64,000 nucleotides of DNA from Vibrio sp. 10N.286.49.B3 (GCF_002873395.1 NZ_MCUV01000002.1:60168-124167), one strand, 5' to 3'; counted from the stretch's first letter, positions 50,949 through 60,589 are shown. The notes: a model not told the origin generated them from the sequence alone. Numbers and translations are program-made.

Positions 50949-52867
50949 TAAATATCGAGTTCCTGTTCCATCAATTCTAAATTTTCTTGCTCAGACATCC
51001 ATTCCATTTCTATATCTTCAAGTGCTGATTTACTGCTGGCTTGTAGAGCAAGTACTTCTGTTAGTTTAGCTTTATTTTCAGCTTCGTACAGTGAGGTATC
51101 GGATAATTGCTGCTCTGCAACACTGAGAGACTCAGTTAATTTATCCATTTTCTTTTCAAGCTGTGTCAATTTCTTGCGAATTGGTGCCGTTAATTTTCTA
51201 AATTCGGCTTCTTTACGCTTCTGCTCTTTTTTCGCAGTAGCACTGTTGGTCGTTTCTTTTACTGGCGCAAGTGCTTGTGCTTCTTTGCGTTCTATCTTTT
51301 GTTGCTCGGTGAGCCATTTGTAGTAATCAGTAAGGTCGCCATCAAAGGGGGCGACTTGACGATCGTGAACAAGATACAGATCATCGGTAGTCGCACGCAG
51401 TAAGTAGCGATCGTGACTGACGATAACCATAGCCCCTTCAAATGTTTGTAGTGCCATTGTTAACGCTTGGCGCATATCCAAATCAAGGTGGTTGGTTGGT
51501 TCATCGAGTAATAATAGATTCGGTTTTTGCCAAACGAGCAGAGCTAAAACAAGACGCGCTTTTTCGCCACCAGAAAACGGAGCGACTTTATCGAGCGCTT
51601 TATCGCCAATAAACCCGAAGCTGCCTAGATAATCTCGTAACTGTTGCTCGGTATGATTTGGCGCGATTTGCATCATGTGCTGTAAAGGCGTTTCTTCTGG
51701 ATGCAAAGTTTCAAGTTGATGCTGGGCAAAGTAACCAATTTTGACGCCCTGAGAGTAGGTTAACTCACCACCTTGTGGATTTAACTCACCTGATAGCAGT
51801 TTTATTAACGTTGACTTACCAGCGCCATTACGACCGAGTAAACCAATACGGCTACCAGGCACGAGATTGAGGCGAATCTTTTCTAAAATAAGATTGTTGT
51901 CATAACCAGCAGAAACCTCATCCATCATCATTATAGGGTTTGGCAGTGCTGCAGGCTCTCTAAACTCAAAGCTAAATGGGTTATCAAATTGTGCTGGTAA
52001 CACTTGCTCCATACGCTCTAGTGCTTTGATTCGACTCTGCGCTTGGCGTGCTTTTGATGCTTTATAACGGAAGCGATCAATATAGCTTTGCATGTGAGAC
52101 ATCTGCTTTTGTTGCTTCTGGTACATCGCTTGTTGTAAAACCAGTTTCTGCGCACGCTGGGTTTCAAAAGAAGAGTAGTTACCGGTGTATTCGTTTAATT
52201 GCTGATTTTCAACATGCACAATACGCCCGACGATAGGATCTAAAAAGTCTCTATCGTGGGAGATAAGAATTAAAGTGCCAGGGTAGGTTTGTAGCCAGCG
52301 TTCAAGCCACATTACAGCATCTAAATCTAAGTGGTTGGTTGGTTCATCCAGTAATAACAGATCAGAACGACACAGTAGAGCTTGAGCTAAGTTCAAGCGC
52401 ATGCGCCAACCACCAGAAAACTGAGTTAAGTTCCAGCTCATTTGCTCTTGGCTAAAACCTAAACCATCAAGAAGTTCTGCTGCGCGAGCATTAATGGTAT
52501 AGCCGCCAATAGTTTCTATCTTGCCATGAATATCAGCAACCAAAATACCATTGTCGTCTAACTCCGCTTGAGCTAAGTCGGCTTCTAGACCACGAAATTC
52601 ACGGTCACCATCAATAACATATTCGATAGCACTGCGCTCTAGAGCAGGCGTTTCTTGGGCAACCCAAGCCAGTTCCCAATGTGATGGTTGGCTGAAGTTA
52701 CCGCCATCAATAGACAGCTCACTTTTTAGTAAGGCAAATAATGTTGATTTACCACAACCATTTTTACCAACAAGGCCAACCTTGTCACCGGGGTGGATAG
52801 TAGCAGAAGCTTGCTCTAGAAGAGGTTTGCCACCGCGAAGAAGTTGAATGTCGGAAAAAGTAATCAT
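50948..52867 (-). CDS. yheS: ABC-F family ATPase YheS
   Basis: YheS is a soluble ABC-F protein with two ATP-binding domains, thought to act on the ribosome rather than in transport. The start is the ATG at 52867 (MITFSDIQLLRGGKPL), giving 639 residues; an upstream extension of 62 codons is not conserved. Both domains have P-loops (GKNGCGKST and GRNGAGKST), ABC signatures (LTQFSGGWRMR, VAPFSGGEKAR) and LLLDEPTNHLDL. A charged coiled-coil tail follows. It is divergent from kefG and heads a minus-strand operon. Confidence 0.94.
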   Translation of the reverse strand: MITFSDIQLLRGGKPLLEQASATIHPGDKVGLVGKNGCGKSTLFALLKSELSIDGGNFSQPSHWELAWVAQETPALERSAIEYVIDGDREFRGLEADLAQAELDDNGILVADIHGKIETIGGYTINARAAELLDGLGFSQEQMSWNLTQFSGGWRMRLNLAQALLCRSDLLLLDEPTNHLDLDAVMWLERWLQTYPGTLILISHDRDFLDPIVGRIVHVENQQLNEYTGNYSSFETQRAQKLVLQQAMYQKQQKQMSHMQSYIDRFRYKASKARQAQSRIKALERMEQVLPAQFDNPFSFEFREPAALPNPIMMMDEVSAGYDNNLILEKIRLNLVPGSRIGLLGRNGAGKSTLIKLLSGELNPQGGELTYSQGVKIGYFAQHQLETLHPEETPLQHMMQIAPNHTEQQLRDYLGSFGFIGDKALDKVAPFSGGEKARLVLALLVWQKPNLLLLDEPTNHLDLDMRQALTMALQTFEGAMVIVSHDRYLLRATTDDLYLVHDRQVAPFDGDLTDYYKWLTEQQKIERKEAQALAPVKETTNSATAKKEQKRKEAEFRKLTAPIRKKLTQLEKKMDKLTESLSVAEQQLSDTSLYEAENKAKLTEVLALQASSKSALEDIEMEWMSEQENLELMEQELDI

Positions 52868-53076
52868 AGGAATCGCATTGAAATTAGAGGTGATTAAACT
52901 CTGGGCATAGTAGGCGGAAACTAGATAAAAGTCGATCATTATGCAATTTGAGTTATGATACAAAGAGGTAGTAACAAATTGATAACGTTTTGCCTTGAAA
53001 ATAAGGAGTAGCTCAGTCATGGACTTATGATGAGTTATTGATATAGCAAACAAGGATTTTTGCCAAGGAAGATAAG

Positions 53077-53634
53077 ATGAGCGCTTTGCCAGCAGTTAAG
53101 GTTTTAGTGATTTATGCTCACCCCGAGCCACACAGTTCGATAGCTAATCAGGTGATGCTCACAAAGGCAGCGTCACTACCTAATGTGACCATTCATGATC
53201 TGTATGGTGCCTATCCTGAGTTTTTTATTGATGTCGATTATGAGCACCAATTATTACTTTCCCACGATGTCATCATTTTTCAACACCCTCTTTATATGTA
53301 CTCATGCCCTTCATTATTAAAAGAGTGGTTTGATCGTGTGCTCAATAAAGGTTTTGCCTTTGGTCAGCAATGTGCACTAAGTGATAAATACTGGCGTAGC
53401 GTCATCACGACCGGTGGTAAGGAGCATGCTTTTAGTGAAAGCGGATACAATAAGTACCCATTAGAGCAGATTTTACAGCCTTTTGAGCTCACCGCTGCTT
53501 TATGCAAAATGCATTGGGTTGAGCCGTTAGTACTTTATTGGGCACGTAATGTGGATGATAGTGAGAGGGATAAACATGCCAACGCTTATTGCCAGTGGTT
53601 AAAGAATCCCACCCTCATTAAGCAGGAGGTGTGA
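53077..53634 (+). CDS. kefG: KefG-like NAD(P)H quinone oxidoreductase (KefB ancillary protein)
   Basis: KefG is a flavodoxin-fold quinone reductase that binds and activates the KefB K+ efflux channel during electrophile stress. The 185-residue product has VLVIYAHPEPHSS at the N-terminus, FQHPLYMYSCPSLLKEW, and VITTGGKEHAFSESGYN, all typical of the KefF/KefG/MdaB group. The stop lies one base before the kefB start, so the two are coupled. Yhes lies divergent upstream, as in enterics. Confidence 0.9.
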   Translation: MSALPAVKVLVIYAHPEPHSSIANQVMLTKAASLPNVTIHDLYGAYPEFFIDVDYEHQLLLSHDVIIFQHPLYMYSCPSLLKEWFDRVLNKGFAFGQQCALSDKYWRSVITTGGKEHAFSESGYNKYPLEQILQPFELTAALCKMHWVEPLVLYWARNVDDSERDKHANAYCQWLKNPTLIKQEV

Positions 53635-53635
53635 T

Positions 53636-55432
53636 ATGGCTTTAACCAGTGATTTTTTACAAAGTGGTGTCATCTTCTTATCTGCAGCCGTGATTGCTGT
53701 GCCAATTGCACAACGTTTTGGTTTAGGGTCAGTATTAGGCTACTTGTTAGCGGGTGTGATTATCGGTCCGTGGGGGTTAGGCTTAATTAGTGATGTTGAA
53801 GCTATCTTACATTTCTCCGAACTTGGGGTGGTGTTGCTGCTTTTCTTAATCGGTTTAGAACTCAACCCCAAAAAACTGTGGCAAATGCGTGGACCCATTC
53901 TTGGTTTAGGTGGTGCTCAAGTCATATTAACCACACTCGCCATCACCGGCATTGCTTTTTTATGTGGAGTCAATTGGAGTAGCAGTCTCGTTATTGGTAT
54001 GGGACTGGCATTATCTTCGACAGCGATAGCGTTGCGTGTACTCGAAGAGCGTGGCTTACATGGCACAGAAACCGGGCAGTCGGGGTTTGCTATTCTCTTA
54101 TTTCAAGATATTGCCGTGATACCTATGCTGGCTATCTTGCCTATTTTAGCGGGCAGTACTGGCGGAAGTTGGCTCGATGCGGTTGGGGTATTAGGGGGGA
54201 TTGCTGGCTTATTGGTTGGTGGTCATTTCTTATTGCGACCTCTGTTTCGCTATGTCGTGATGAGTGGTGTTAGAGAACTATTTACCGTCACTGCATTGCT
54301 CATTGTTCTTGGCATTTCGGTGATTATGCAAAGTCTTGGTTTGTCGATGGCATTAGGGACATTTTTAGCTGGGGTACTCCTTGCTGAAAGTGAATACCGG
54401 CATGAATTAGAAATCGCCATCGAGCCATTTAAGGGATTACTGCTCGGACTTTTTTTTATCGCTGTTGGTATGGCAGTAAATTTAGGCTTATTTGTTGTCA
54501 TGCCTGTAGAGGTCATTATTGGTGTGGTGGGTCTAGTCGCGCTAAAAGGGGGCGTGCTTTATACCTTGGCTCGCTTGTATGGTACTCGAGAAAAAGCACG
54601 TAGTCGTATGGCGGCTATTTTAAGTCAGGGCGGTGAGTTTGCTTTTGTTATTTTTACCGCTGCAAGTGCAGAGCAGTTATTAACTCTAGAGCAATCGTCC
54701 TATTTACTCGTAGTTGTGAGTTTATCTATGGTGACGACGCCACTATTGTTGATTGTGCAAGATAAGTGGTTTGCCCGTTCTCTAAATCAAGATGGTGAAG
54801 CAATGGCATCGGATGTGATTGATCGTAGCCCAAGAATAATTATCGCTGGTTTTGGTCGCTTTGGTCAGATAGTCGGTCGCTTGATGTACGCCAATAAAAT
54901 ACGCGTTACTGTGCTAGAAAGTGATGCCAGCCAAATACAGATCTTACGTAAATATGGCTATAAGGTTTTTTATGGTGACTCTACTCAGTTAGATTTATTG
55001 CGTGTAGCGGGTGCTGATAAAGCCGAAGCAATTATCCTTTGTACGGACTCCCCTGATGAAATTATGGAAACCGTTGATTTATGCAAGCAGCACTTTCCTC
55101 GTTTAAAAATTTTGGCGCGAGCTCGTAGTCGTGTAGAGGCTTATCAATTAATGAGCCATGGTGTTGATAAGTATTCGCGTGAAACTTTTCTAGGTGCGCT
55201 TGATTTAGGTCAGCAAGCCTTAATTGAGTTAGGGATGCATCCATACCAAGCTAAGCGAGCAGAAGCACACTTTCGAAAATTAGATAATGCGATGCTTAAA
55301 GAGTTAATTCCTTTGCATATGGAAGATAAAGAGTTAGCTCAGCGTTCAAAAGAAGCCCGTAAAGAGTTAGAAGAAATTTTTGGTCGAGAGATAGATAAAG
55401 ACCGCCAATCGATGAATTATTGGGAATCGTAA
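53636..55432 (+). CDS. kefB: Glutathione-regulated potassium-efflux protein KefB
   Basis: KefB is a K+/H+ antiporter of the CPA2 family held closed by glutathione and opened by glutathione adducts, acidifying the cell to protect it from electrophiles. The 598-residue product has about 12-13 membrane segments to residue 385 (LFLIGLELNPKKLW, FQDIAVIPML), then a Rossmann KTN/RCK domain (IIAGFGRFGQIVGRL at about 401-415). It follows kefG by one base. KefC is close in sequence; the kefG partner makes KefB the better name. Confidence 0.93.
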   Translation: MALTSDFLQSGVIFLSAAVIAVPIAQRFGLGSVLGYLLAGVIIGPWGLGLISDVEAILHFSELGVVLLLFLIGLELNPKKLWQMRGPILGLGGAQVILTTLAITGIAFLCGVNWSSSLVIGMGLALSSTAIALRVLEERGLHGTETGQSGFAILLFQDIAVIPMLAILPILAGSTGGSWLDAVGVLGGIAGLLVGGHFLLRPLFRYVVMSGVRELFTVTALLIVLGISVIMQSLGLSMALGTFLAGVLLAESEYRHELEIAIEPFKGLLLGLFFIAVGMAVNLGLFVVMPVEVIIGVVGLVALKGGVLYTLARLYGTREKARSRMAAILSQGGEFAFVIFTAASAEQLLTLEQSSYLLVVVSLSMVTTPLLLIVQDKWFARSLNQDGEAMASDVIDRSPRIIIAGFGRFGQIVGRLMYANKIRVTVLESDASQIQILRKYGYKVFYGDSTQLDLLRVAGADKAEAIILCTDSPDEIMETVDLCKQHFPRLKILARARSRVEAYQLMSHGVDKYSRETFLGALDLGQQALIELGMHPYQAKRAEAHFRKLDNAMLKELIPLHMEDKELAQRSKEARKELEEIFGREIDKDRQSMNYWES

Positions 55433-55462
55433 TGACACATTTTTCGGTATTAAAGGATTAAC

Positions 55463-55672
55463 ATGATGATAAAAGGCATAAAAAAACGCTTCATCGCTGG
55501 AGCCAGTTGTCCATCTTGCCAGACTCAGGACACTTTACGTTGGTGGATTGAAAATAATATTGAGTTGGTCGAGTGTGTAGAGTGTCATTTTTCAGAACAG
55601 CGTAAGCCAAGTTCACTGAATAAGAGTGAGCATGTACAACAAGAAATGATTGGGATTTTTAAGCCAGAATGA
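55463..55672 (+). CDS. yheV: YheV family zinc-ribbon protein
   Basis: A small conserved protein of unknown function. The 69-residue product has two CxxC pairs, C16/C19 and C38/C41, forming a likely zinc ribbon, and the family N-terminus KKRFIAGASCP and C-terminus IGIFKPE. Two adjacent ATG codons follow AAGGA, and either may be used. It lies 30 bases after kefB, the same order as in enterics (kefG-kefB-yheV-slyD). Confidence 0.92.
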   Translation: MMIKGIKKRFIAGASCPSCQTQDTLRWWIENNIELVECVECHFSEQRKPSSLNKSEHVQQEMIGIFKPE

Positions 55673-55777
55673 TTGAGTTTCGCTAATAGATCCCCATAAT
55701 ATGCAGTATAGAGAAATCGATCTCATCATCTAAGTATTCATTTTGATACTTAGGTTATCAATTCCTTTGGAGTTAGC

Positions 55778-56344
55778 ATGAAAATTGAAAAGAATGTAGT
55801 TGTTAGCGTAGCATATCAAGTTAAAACGGCAGACGATGTAGTTGTCGATCAGTCAAGTGTTGAAGCACCGCTGGATTACCTTCACGGTCACAACAACCTA
55901 ATTACTGGTCTAGAAGCAGAGCTAGAAGGTAAAGTTGTTGGTGATAAATTCACAGCCGTTGTTTCTCCTGAAGATGCTTATGGCGAGCACAGTGATGAGC
56001 TAGTACAACGTGTACCTGCTGCTGTATTCCAAGGTGTTGATGAAATTGAAGTCGGTATGCGCTTTTTAGCTGATACTGACCAAGGTCCAATTCCAGTAGA
56101 AGTGACAGAAGTCGATGGTGATGATGTTGTGGTTGATGGCAACCACATGCTAGCTGGTCAAACATTAACATTTGATGTTGAAGTAGTCGCGGTTCGTGCT
56201 GCAACAGAAGAAGAAGCTCAACACGGTCATGTACACCAAGAAGGTGCAGAACACGATCATGAAGGCGGCTGTTGTGGTGGCGAAGGTCACGATGAAGATA
56301 AAAAAGATGGCTGCTGTGGCGGCGGTGGTTGCGGTTCTCACTAA
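55778..56344 (+). CDS. slyD: FKBP-type peptidyl-prolyl isomerase SlyD
   Basis: SlyD is a cytoplasmic prolyl isomerase and chaperone that also supplies nickel for hydrogenase and urease maturation. The 188-residue product has the FKBP core split by an insert-in-flap chaperone domain (about 65-130), then a C-terminal tail rich in His and Cys (HGHVHQ, HDHEGGCCGGEGH, GCCGGGGCGSH) that binds metals. There are no hydrogenase genes in the window. slyX and fkpA lie nearby, as in enterics. Confidence 0.96.
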   Translation: MKIEKNVVVSVAYQVKTADDVVVDQSSVEAPLDYLHGHNNLITGLEAELEGKVVGDKFTAVVSPEDAYGEHSDELVQRVPAAVFQGVDEIEVGMRFLADTDQGPIPVEVTEVDGDDVVVDGNHMLAGQTLTFDVEVVAVRAATEEEAQHGHVHQEGAEHDHEGGCCGGEGHDEDKKDGCCGGGGCGSH

Positions 56345-56365
56345 GTAGAACTGAAATCATAAAAT

Positions 56366-56402
56366 AAAAAACGCTAATCGTTGCTTCGATTGGCGTTTTT
56401 TT
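56366..56402. terminator. Bidirectional terminator between slyD and slyX
   Basis: AACGCTAATCG pairs with CGATTGGCGTT (one wobble) around a 6-base loop, with A- and T-runs on both sides. Confidence 0.85.
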
Positions 56403-56435
56403 GTATTCACTCTATGGTCAATATTGCAGATCAAT

Positions 56436-56663
56436 TTAGTAGTGTGGCGGTGGTGTTTCTTCTGATGGATCAGCAAGATTTGAACCACTCATATTTTTTA
56501 CCTTACCAACCACAAATTTCATTTGATCGCGCATCACAGTGATCTGTAATTGCTGCTGGCTAAGCGCATCATTTAAATCATCGACAAGTTGTTCTTGGAA
56601 CGCCAGTTTGCATTCTAGATCATCAATACGATTTTCAAGTTTTTCAATGGTGTTTTCAGTCAT
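56436..56663 (-). CDS. slyX: SlyX family protein
   Basis: A small coiled-coil protein of unknown function. The 75-residue product begins with heptad-patterned helix (IEKLENRIDDLECKLAFQEQ) and ends in the family signature of a short disordered tail with PPHY. It starts two bases after the stop of the WD40 lipoprotein gene, so the two are co-transcribed on the minus strand. It converges on slyD, as in enterics. Confidence 0.93.
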   Translation of the reverse strand: MTENTIEKLENRIDDLECKLAFQEQLVDDLNDALSQQQLQITVMRDQMKFVVGKVKNMSGSNLADPSEETPPPHY

Positions 56664-56665
56664 GA

Positions 56666-57673
56666 TTAATTATCCAGTTTCCAGGCTTGAGCAATACCTG
56701 CTGAGGTGGCAGTTATAATACGCTGCTGCGTGTCAAAGGCTGCATCATACACCACGGCACGGGGAGGGCGAGTATCTTTTAAAGGTTCTACATCGAATCG
56801 ATGAATTTGTTGCCCAGTATCAGTATCCCAAGTTGCCACTCGTCCAGATGGTGTTCCGGTCACGAGTTGTTTACCGTCATCAGAGAAGCGTGCTGATGAA
56901 AAAATAAGCTGGCGTGATAGGCTTTTTAACTTTGCGCGTTCTTCACCACTCGTTAAATCCCAAATAGTCGCATTGTTGCTACCATCGGAGACAAAAGCGA
57001 ACAATCCATCCCTTTGTAAGGCGACACGATTAATGCGTTGATCGTATTCAAATTGATAGATAACGTGACCGGTTTTTGTATCCCAAAGAAAAGCATTGTG
57101 GTCATTCCCCCCTGTTAAAGCAAAACGTCCATTTGGTGATAAAGCCACGGAATTAACTTTTTCTTGGTGAGCAAGGAACTCTATTCGTCGTCCGGTGACT
57201 AAGTTGACGTAGATAGCTTTTCCATTTGATAAACCAAGTAAAACTTGCTCGCCATTGCTGGCAATATCAATGGCTCGAATGAGACCGTCAGAGATAGACC
57301 AAAGACCTTCCGATTGAGTCCAGGCTAAGTCCCAAACGGCAAAGTTAATTTGGCTGGCGGTAATCGCATATCGACCATTATCAGAAATTCGGATATAGGA
57401 AACGGTGTTTTCTTGTTGGTCTTGAGTGCCTAGTTTCGCTAATGCTTTATCTTCAATTAAATCCCATAGCACTAAAGACTGCTGCTGGGAATAGAGCAGA
57501 GCAAAACGACCTTCGCGGCTTAAGGCAAAGCTGGTGGCTCCTTGCGGCTCGATTTCCCAACGTTGATCATCGCTAGCGGAGAAAAAGCACCCATTTAACA
57601 ACAGGCTGACAATAAAAAAGAGGATTGCATGTGTAATTTTACGCACAGTTTGAGTTATCCGATTTGTATGCAA
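56666..57673 (-). CDS. WD40-repeat lipoprotein
   Basis: A predicted lipoprotein beta-propeller with unknown partner. The roughly 335-residue product has a signal peptide with lipobox LLNGC (Cys at about 29) followed by repeated WD40-like units with LWDL, VWDL, LWDT, IWDL and TWDT ends, about seven in all. The frame has no ATG near its start: a TTG at 57673 is the best candidate, since a stop lies three codons further upstream. slyX follows by two bases. Vibrios carry such a gene between slyX and fkpA. Confidence 0.8.
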   Translation of the reverse strand: MHTNRITQTVRKITHAILFFIVSLLLNGCFFSASDDQRWEIEPQGATSFALSREGRFALLYSQQQSLVLWDLIEDKALAKLGTQDQQENTVSYIRISDNGRYAITASQINFAVWDLAWTQSEGLWSISDGLIRAIDIASNGEQVLLGLSNGKAIYVNLVTGRRIEFLAHQEKVNSVALSPNGRFALTGGNDHNAFLWDTKTGHVIYQFEYDQRINRVALQRDGLFAFVSDGSNNATIWDLTSGEERAKLKSLSRQLIFSSARFSDDGKQLVTGTPSGRVATWDTDTGQQIHRFDVEPLKDTRPPRAVVYDAAFDTQQRIITATSAGIAQAWKLDN

Positions 57674-57776
57674 CGACAGTTACTTAATATATTGGTATAA
57701 AAGGTTAATACACGCTAATCTAAACGATATATTTGTGAACAATTATAAATGGCTAGTCCATTCTCTGGAGAATTAA

Positions 57777-58535
57777 ATGAAATCAGTTTTAAAAGTGTCG
57801 CTATTGGCTGCAACAGTAATGCTGGCAGTTGGTTGTCAAAAAGAAGAAACACAAGTAGAAGCGGCTCCGCAAGCTGAAGCAGCAAGTGCAGTAGTATTCC
57901 AAACAGAAGATGATAAAGCAGCATACGCAATTGGTGTCTCTTTTGCTAATTACTTAAGTGCAAGCATTGATAAGCCAAGCGAAATCGGTATTTCTTTAAA
58001 TAAAGAATTAGTACTTAAAGGTATTGAGCACGCATTTGCTGATAAAGCTGAAATCACAGAAGAAGAGAGCCGTGCTGCACTTGAATCTCTAGATCAACGT
58101 GTTGCTGAAGCAATGCAGATCGAAGCTGAGAAAAAATCGGCTGAAGTTAAGCAAGCAGGTGATGATTTCCGTGCTAACTTTGAAAAAGAAGATGGCGTAG
58201 TGAAAACAGAGAGTGGCCTTTTATACAAAGTAGAAAAAGCGGCTGAAGGCGATTCACCAGCAGAAACTGATACTGTAAAAGTTCACTACAAAGGAACATT
58301 AATTGACGGTACTCAATTTGATAGCTCATACGATCGTGGTGAACCAGCAACGTTCCCTCTAAACCGCGTTATCCCAGGTTGGACTGAAGGCGTTCAGCTG
58401 ATGCAAGTTGGCTCTACTTACCAATTTGTTATCCCAGCAGAGCTTGCCTACGGTGAGCAAGATACTCCAACAATTCCAGCAAACTCAACTTTAGTATTTG
58501 ATGTTGAATTGCTAAGCATTGAAAACGCTGAATAA
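57777..58535 (+). CDS. fkpA: FKBP-type peptidyl-prolyl isomerase FkpA (predicted lipoprotein)
   Basis: FkpA is an envelope prolyl isomerase and chaperone. The 252-residue product has an N-terminal signal sequence ending in LAVGC at about 16-20, which fits a lipobox, with Gln at +2 favouring the outer membrane; E. coli FkpA by contrast is soluble in the periplasm. A helical dimerisation domain (about 40-140) precedes the FKBP domain (about 145-252; VHYKGTLIDGTQFDSSYDRG, VIPGWTEGVQLM). GGAGAA precedes the ATG, and a terminator follows. Confidence 0.94.
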   Translation: MKSVLKVSLLAATVMLAVGCQKEETQVEAAPQAEAASAVVFQTEDDKAAYAIGVSFANYLSASIDKPSEIGISLNKELVLKGIEHAFADKAEITEEESRAALESLDQRVAEAMQIEAEKKSAEVKQAGDDFRANFEKEDGVVKTESGLLYKVEKAAEGDSPAETDTVKVHYKGTLIDGTQFDSSYDRGEPATFPLNRVIPGWTEGVQLMQVGSTYQFVIPAELAYGEQDTPTIPANSTLVFDVELLSIENAE

Positions 58536-58557
58536 TATTTTTAGCGGTTAAAGAAGA

Positions 58558-58585
58558 AAGCCTGACATTTGTTCAGGCTTTTTTA
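58558..58585 (+). terminator. Rho-independent terminator after fkpA
   Basis: AAGCCTGA pairs with TCAGGCTT around a 7-base loop and is followed by TTTTT. Confidence 0.9.
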
Positions 58586-58730
58586 TTGCCTAAATAAAGT
58601 AAATACTTCCATTTTTGAGAATGATTTTTTGTCCTAAATCACTAGTTAGCTATATACATTGGCACGATATTCAAATTTTCTGATAAACTTACATAAATTT
58701 GTTGATTTTTCGCACTAAGGTCAGTTTCTC

Positions 58731-59453
58731 GTGACAACGATAGATACATTAAATGCTGAAATGCTACTTGAGATGGAATCAGTTCATGTCATGCCATTTA
58801 GCGAGCATGATAAAATCATTTTACGTTCCTATGAAGCCGTCGTTGATGGCATCGCAAGCCTGATAGGGCCTTTTTGTGAGATAGTTTTACACTCATTAGA
58901 AGATCTAAATACATCAGCTATAAAAATTGCAAATGGTGAAAATACTGGTCGCCAAGTCGGTTCACCAATTACAGATTTAGCACTTAAGATGCTGAAAGAT
59001 ATAGAAGGATCAAAGCGTAACTTTTCTCGCTCATACTTTACTCGCGCTAAGGGTGGAGTGTTAATGAAATCGATTACTGTCGCGATTCGTAATGGTGAAG
59101 AGCGAGTGATTGGTTTGCTGTGTATCAACGTTAACCTTGATGCGCCATTCTCTCAAGTTTTGCACTCCTTTATGCCAACACAAGAGGCAGAGGAAGCCGC
59201 ATCATCGGTTAACTTTGCTAGCGATGTTGAAGAGCTTGTCGATCAAACCGTTGAGCGCACAATTGAAGATATAAACGCAGATAAAACGGTCTCAAATAAC
59301 ACCAAGAATCGTCAAATTGTCATGGAGTTATATGATAAAGGTATCTTCGATATTAAAGATGCAATTAACCGTGTAGCCGATCGTTTAAATATCTCTAAAC
59401 ACACCGTTTACTTATATATTCGCCAGCGTAAAACAGAGGACGATGAAGCGTGA
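58731..59453 (+). CDS. YheO-family PAS/HTH DNA-binding protein
   Basis: A predicted transcriptional regulator of unknown target. The 240-residue product has the YheO PAS-like domain (about 25-140; [45 protein letters not shown]) and a C-terminal helix-turn-helix (about 195-235; [20 protein letters not shown]). The start is GTG; in-frame ATG codons 10 and 14 codons later are alternatives. It overlaps tusD and heads the yheO-tusDCB run that precedes rpsL, as in enterics. Confidence 0.9.
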   Translation: MTTIDTLNAEMLLEMESVHVMPFSEHDKIILRSYEAVVDGIASLIGPFCEIVLHSLEDLNTSAIKIANGENTGRQVGSPITDLALKMLKDIEGSKRNFSRSYFTRAKGGVLMKSITVAIRNGEERVIGLLCINVNLDAPFSQVLHSFMPTQEAEEAASSVNFASDVEELVDQTVERTIEDINADKTVSNNTKNRQIVMELYDKGIFDIKDAINRVADRLNISKHTVYLYIRQRKTEDDEA

Positions 59454-59845
59454 GTTGCCTGACTTATACTTTGATCGTAAATGGCTCTGTCTATGGCTCT
59501 CAGTCTGCGCGCAGTGCCTATTTATTTGCCCAAGCGGTTATTCAAAAGGGTCATAAATTAGAGTCAGTTTTTTTCTACCAAGATGGCGTCTTAAATGGCT
59601 CTGCTATCACAGCTCCGGCCAACGATGAATTTGATTTGGTTTCAGCATGGCAAGCGTTAGGAAAAAAGCATCAAGTTCGATTAGAGACATGTGTCGCGGC
59701 TGCATTACGACGCGGCATTATTGGTGAAGAAGAAGCGAAACTGCATCAATTGAAACAATCTAATTTAGCCGATGGTTTTCAGCAAAGTGGTCTTGGTAGC
59801 TTAGCTGAAGCCTTGTTAACTCAAGATAGAGTAATTCAGTTTTGA
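59450..59845 (+). CDS. tusD: tRNA 2-thiouridine sulfurtransferase subunit TusD
   Basis: TusD accepts sulfur from TusA and passes it to TusE within the TusBCD hexamer, for 2-thiolation of U34 in tRNA for Lys, Glu and Gln. The 131-residue DsrE-family product has the active-site cysteine C81 in [12 protein letters not shown]. It starts at GTG overlapping the yheO stop, and it ends overlapping tusC by four bases. Confidence 0.94.
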   Translation: MSCLTYTLIVNGSVYGSQSARSAYLFAQAVIQKGHKLESVFFYQDGVLNGSAITAPANDEFDLVSAWQALGKKHQVRLETCVAAALRRGIIGEEEAKLHQLKQSNLADGFQQSGLGSLAEALLTQDRVIQF

Positions 59846-60198
59846 AAAAAATAGCCTTTGTATTCAAGAGCCTTCCTCATACAACTGCGAAAGGTAGAGA
59901 AGGGCTCGATGCTCTACTCGCTGCCTCTGCCTATAGTGAAGATATCTCCGTTTTCTTTTTGGGAGAGGGTGTCGCTCAATTAATTAATAATCAACAGCCT
60001 GACCTTATCTATAGTCGAAACTATATCAATACTTTTAAACTATTAGAGCTTTATGACATTGAGGATATTTACGTTTGTCAGAGTAGTCTCGACGCGATGG
60101 GGCTTCATTCTTCAGCGCTGATTATGGATGTTACTTTACAAACTAAAAGTGATATCACGGCTCGATTGAGAGAATGTGACTCAATATTGACGTTCTAA
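59842..60198 (+). CDS. tusC: tRNA 2-thiouridine sulfurtransferase subunit TusC
   Basis: TusC is the DsrF-like subunit of the TusBCD sulfur relay. The 118-residue product has the family N-terminus [20 protein letters not shown] and ends in DSILTF. The start is a TTG overlapping the tusD stop (TTGA), which implies translation by coupling. tusB follows after 14 bases. The call rests on motifs and on the conserved tusD-C-B order. Confidence 0.93.
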   Translation: MKKIAFVFKSLPHTTAKGREGLDALLAASAYSEDISVFFLGEGVAQLINNQQPDLIYSRNYINTFKLLELYDIEDIYVCQSSLDAMGLHSSALIMDVTLQTKSDITARLRECDSILTF

Positions 60199-60212
60199 CT
60201 GAAGGAAGGCGA

Positions 60213-60494
60213 ATGCTACATATCGTAAAAAATAGCCATCAATTGTTTCAACTAAATTCGTATTTGTTACCTTCAGATGGCATTTTACTGGTCGAAGATG
60301 CGGTCTATTTAGCCAATGACAAACATGTTGCTCATGAATCGTTGGAAAAAATCACAAATCAGATATTTATTTTAGAAGATGATCTCAGGGCGAGAGGATT
60401 AATGAGTGTCAATTTATCTCCCTTTCATCTGGTTGATTTTGAAGGTTTTGTTGACCTTACAATTCAACATCCTCAAGCTATGACGTGGGATTAA
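60213..60494 (+). CDS. tusB: tRNA 2-thiouridine sulfurtransferase subunit TusB
   Basis: TusB is the DsrH-like subunit of TusBCD. The 93-residue product begins MLHIVKNS and has DGILLVEDAVYLAN and IFILEDDLRARGL, matching the family. GAAGGAAGG lies ahead of the ATG. It is the last gene before the rpsL promoter; sulfur relay genes next to the str operon are conserved across enterics and vibrios. Confidence 0.92.
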   Translation: MLHIVKNSHQLFQLNSYLLPSDGILLVEDAVYLANDKHVAHESLEKITNQIFILEDDLRARGLMSVNLSPFHLVDFEGFVDLTIQHPQAMTWD

Positions 60495-60560
60495 TCGAGT
60501 CGTAAAGAAGAAGTTTACATCTAGATGGCTAAAATAAATACGCTCGATATTGTATATTTC

Positions 60561-60589
60561 TTGACACGCACCCCATAGCTGAATAGAAT
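60561..60589 (+). promoter_or_regulatory. Sigma-70 promoter of the str operon (rpsL)
   Basis: A perfect TTGACA is followed after exactly 17 bases by TAGAAT, 79 bases ahead of the rpsL start. This is one of the best sigma-70 promoters in the window, as expected for a ribosomal operon. Confidence 0.85.

Noticed and set aside
55950..56360. 136-codon minus-strand frame opposite slyD
   Set aside because: It is the antisense shadow of the His/Cys-rich slyD tail, with low-complexity His and Leu runs and no start signal.
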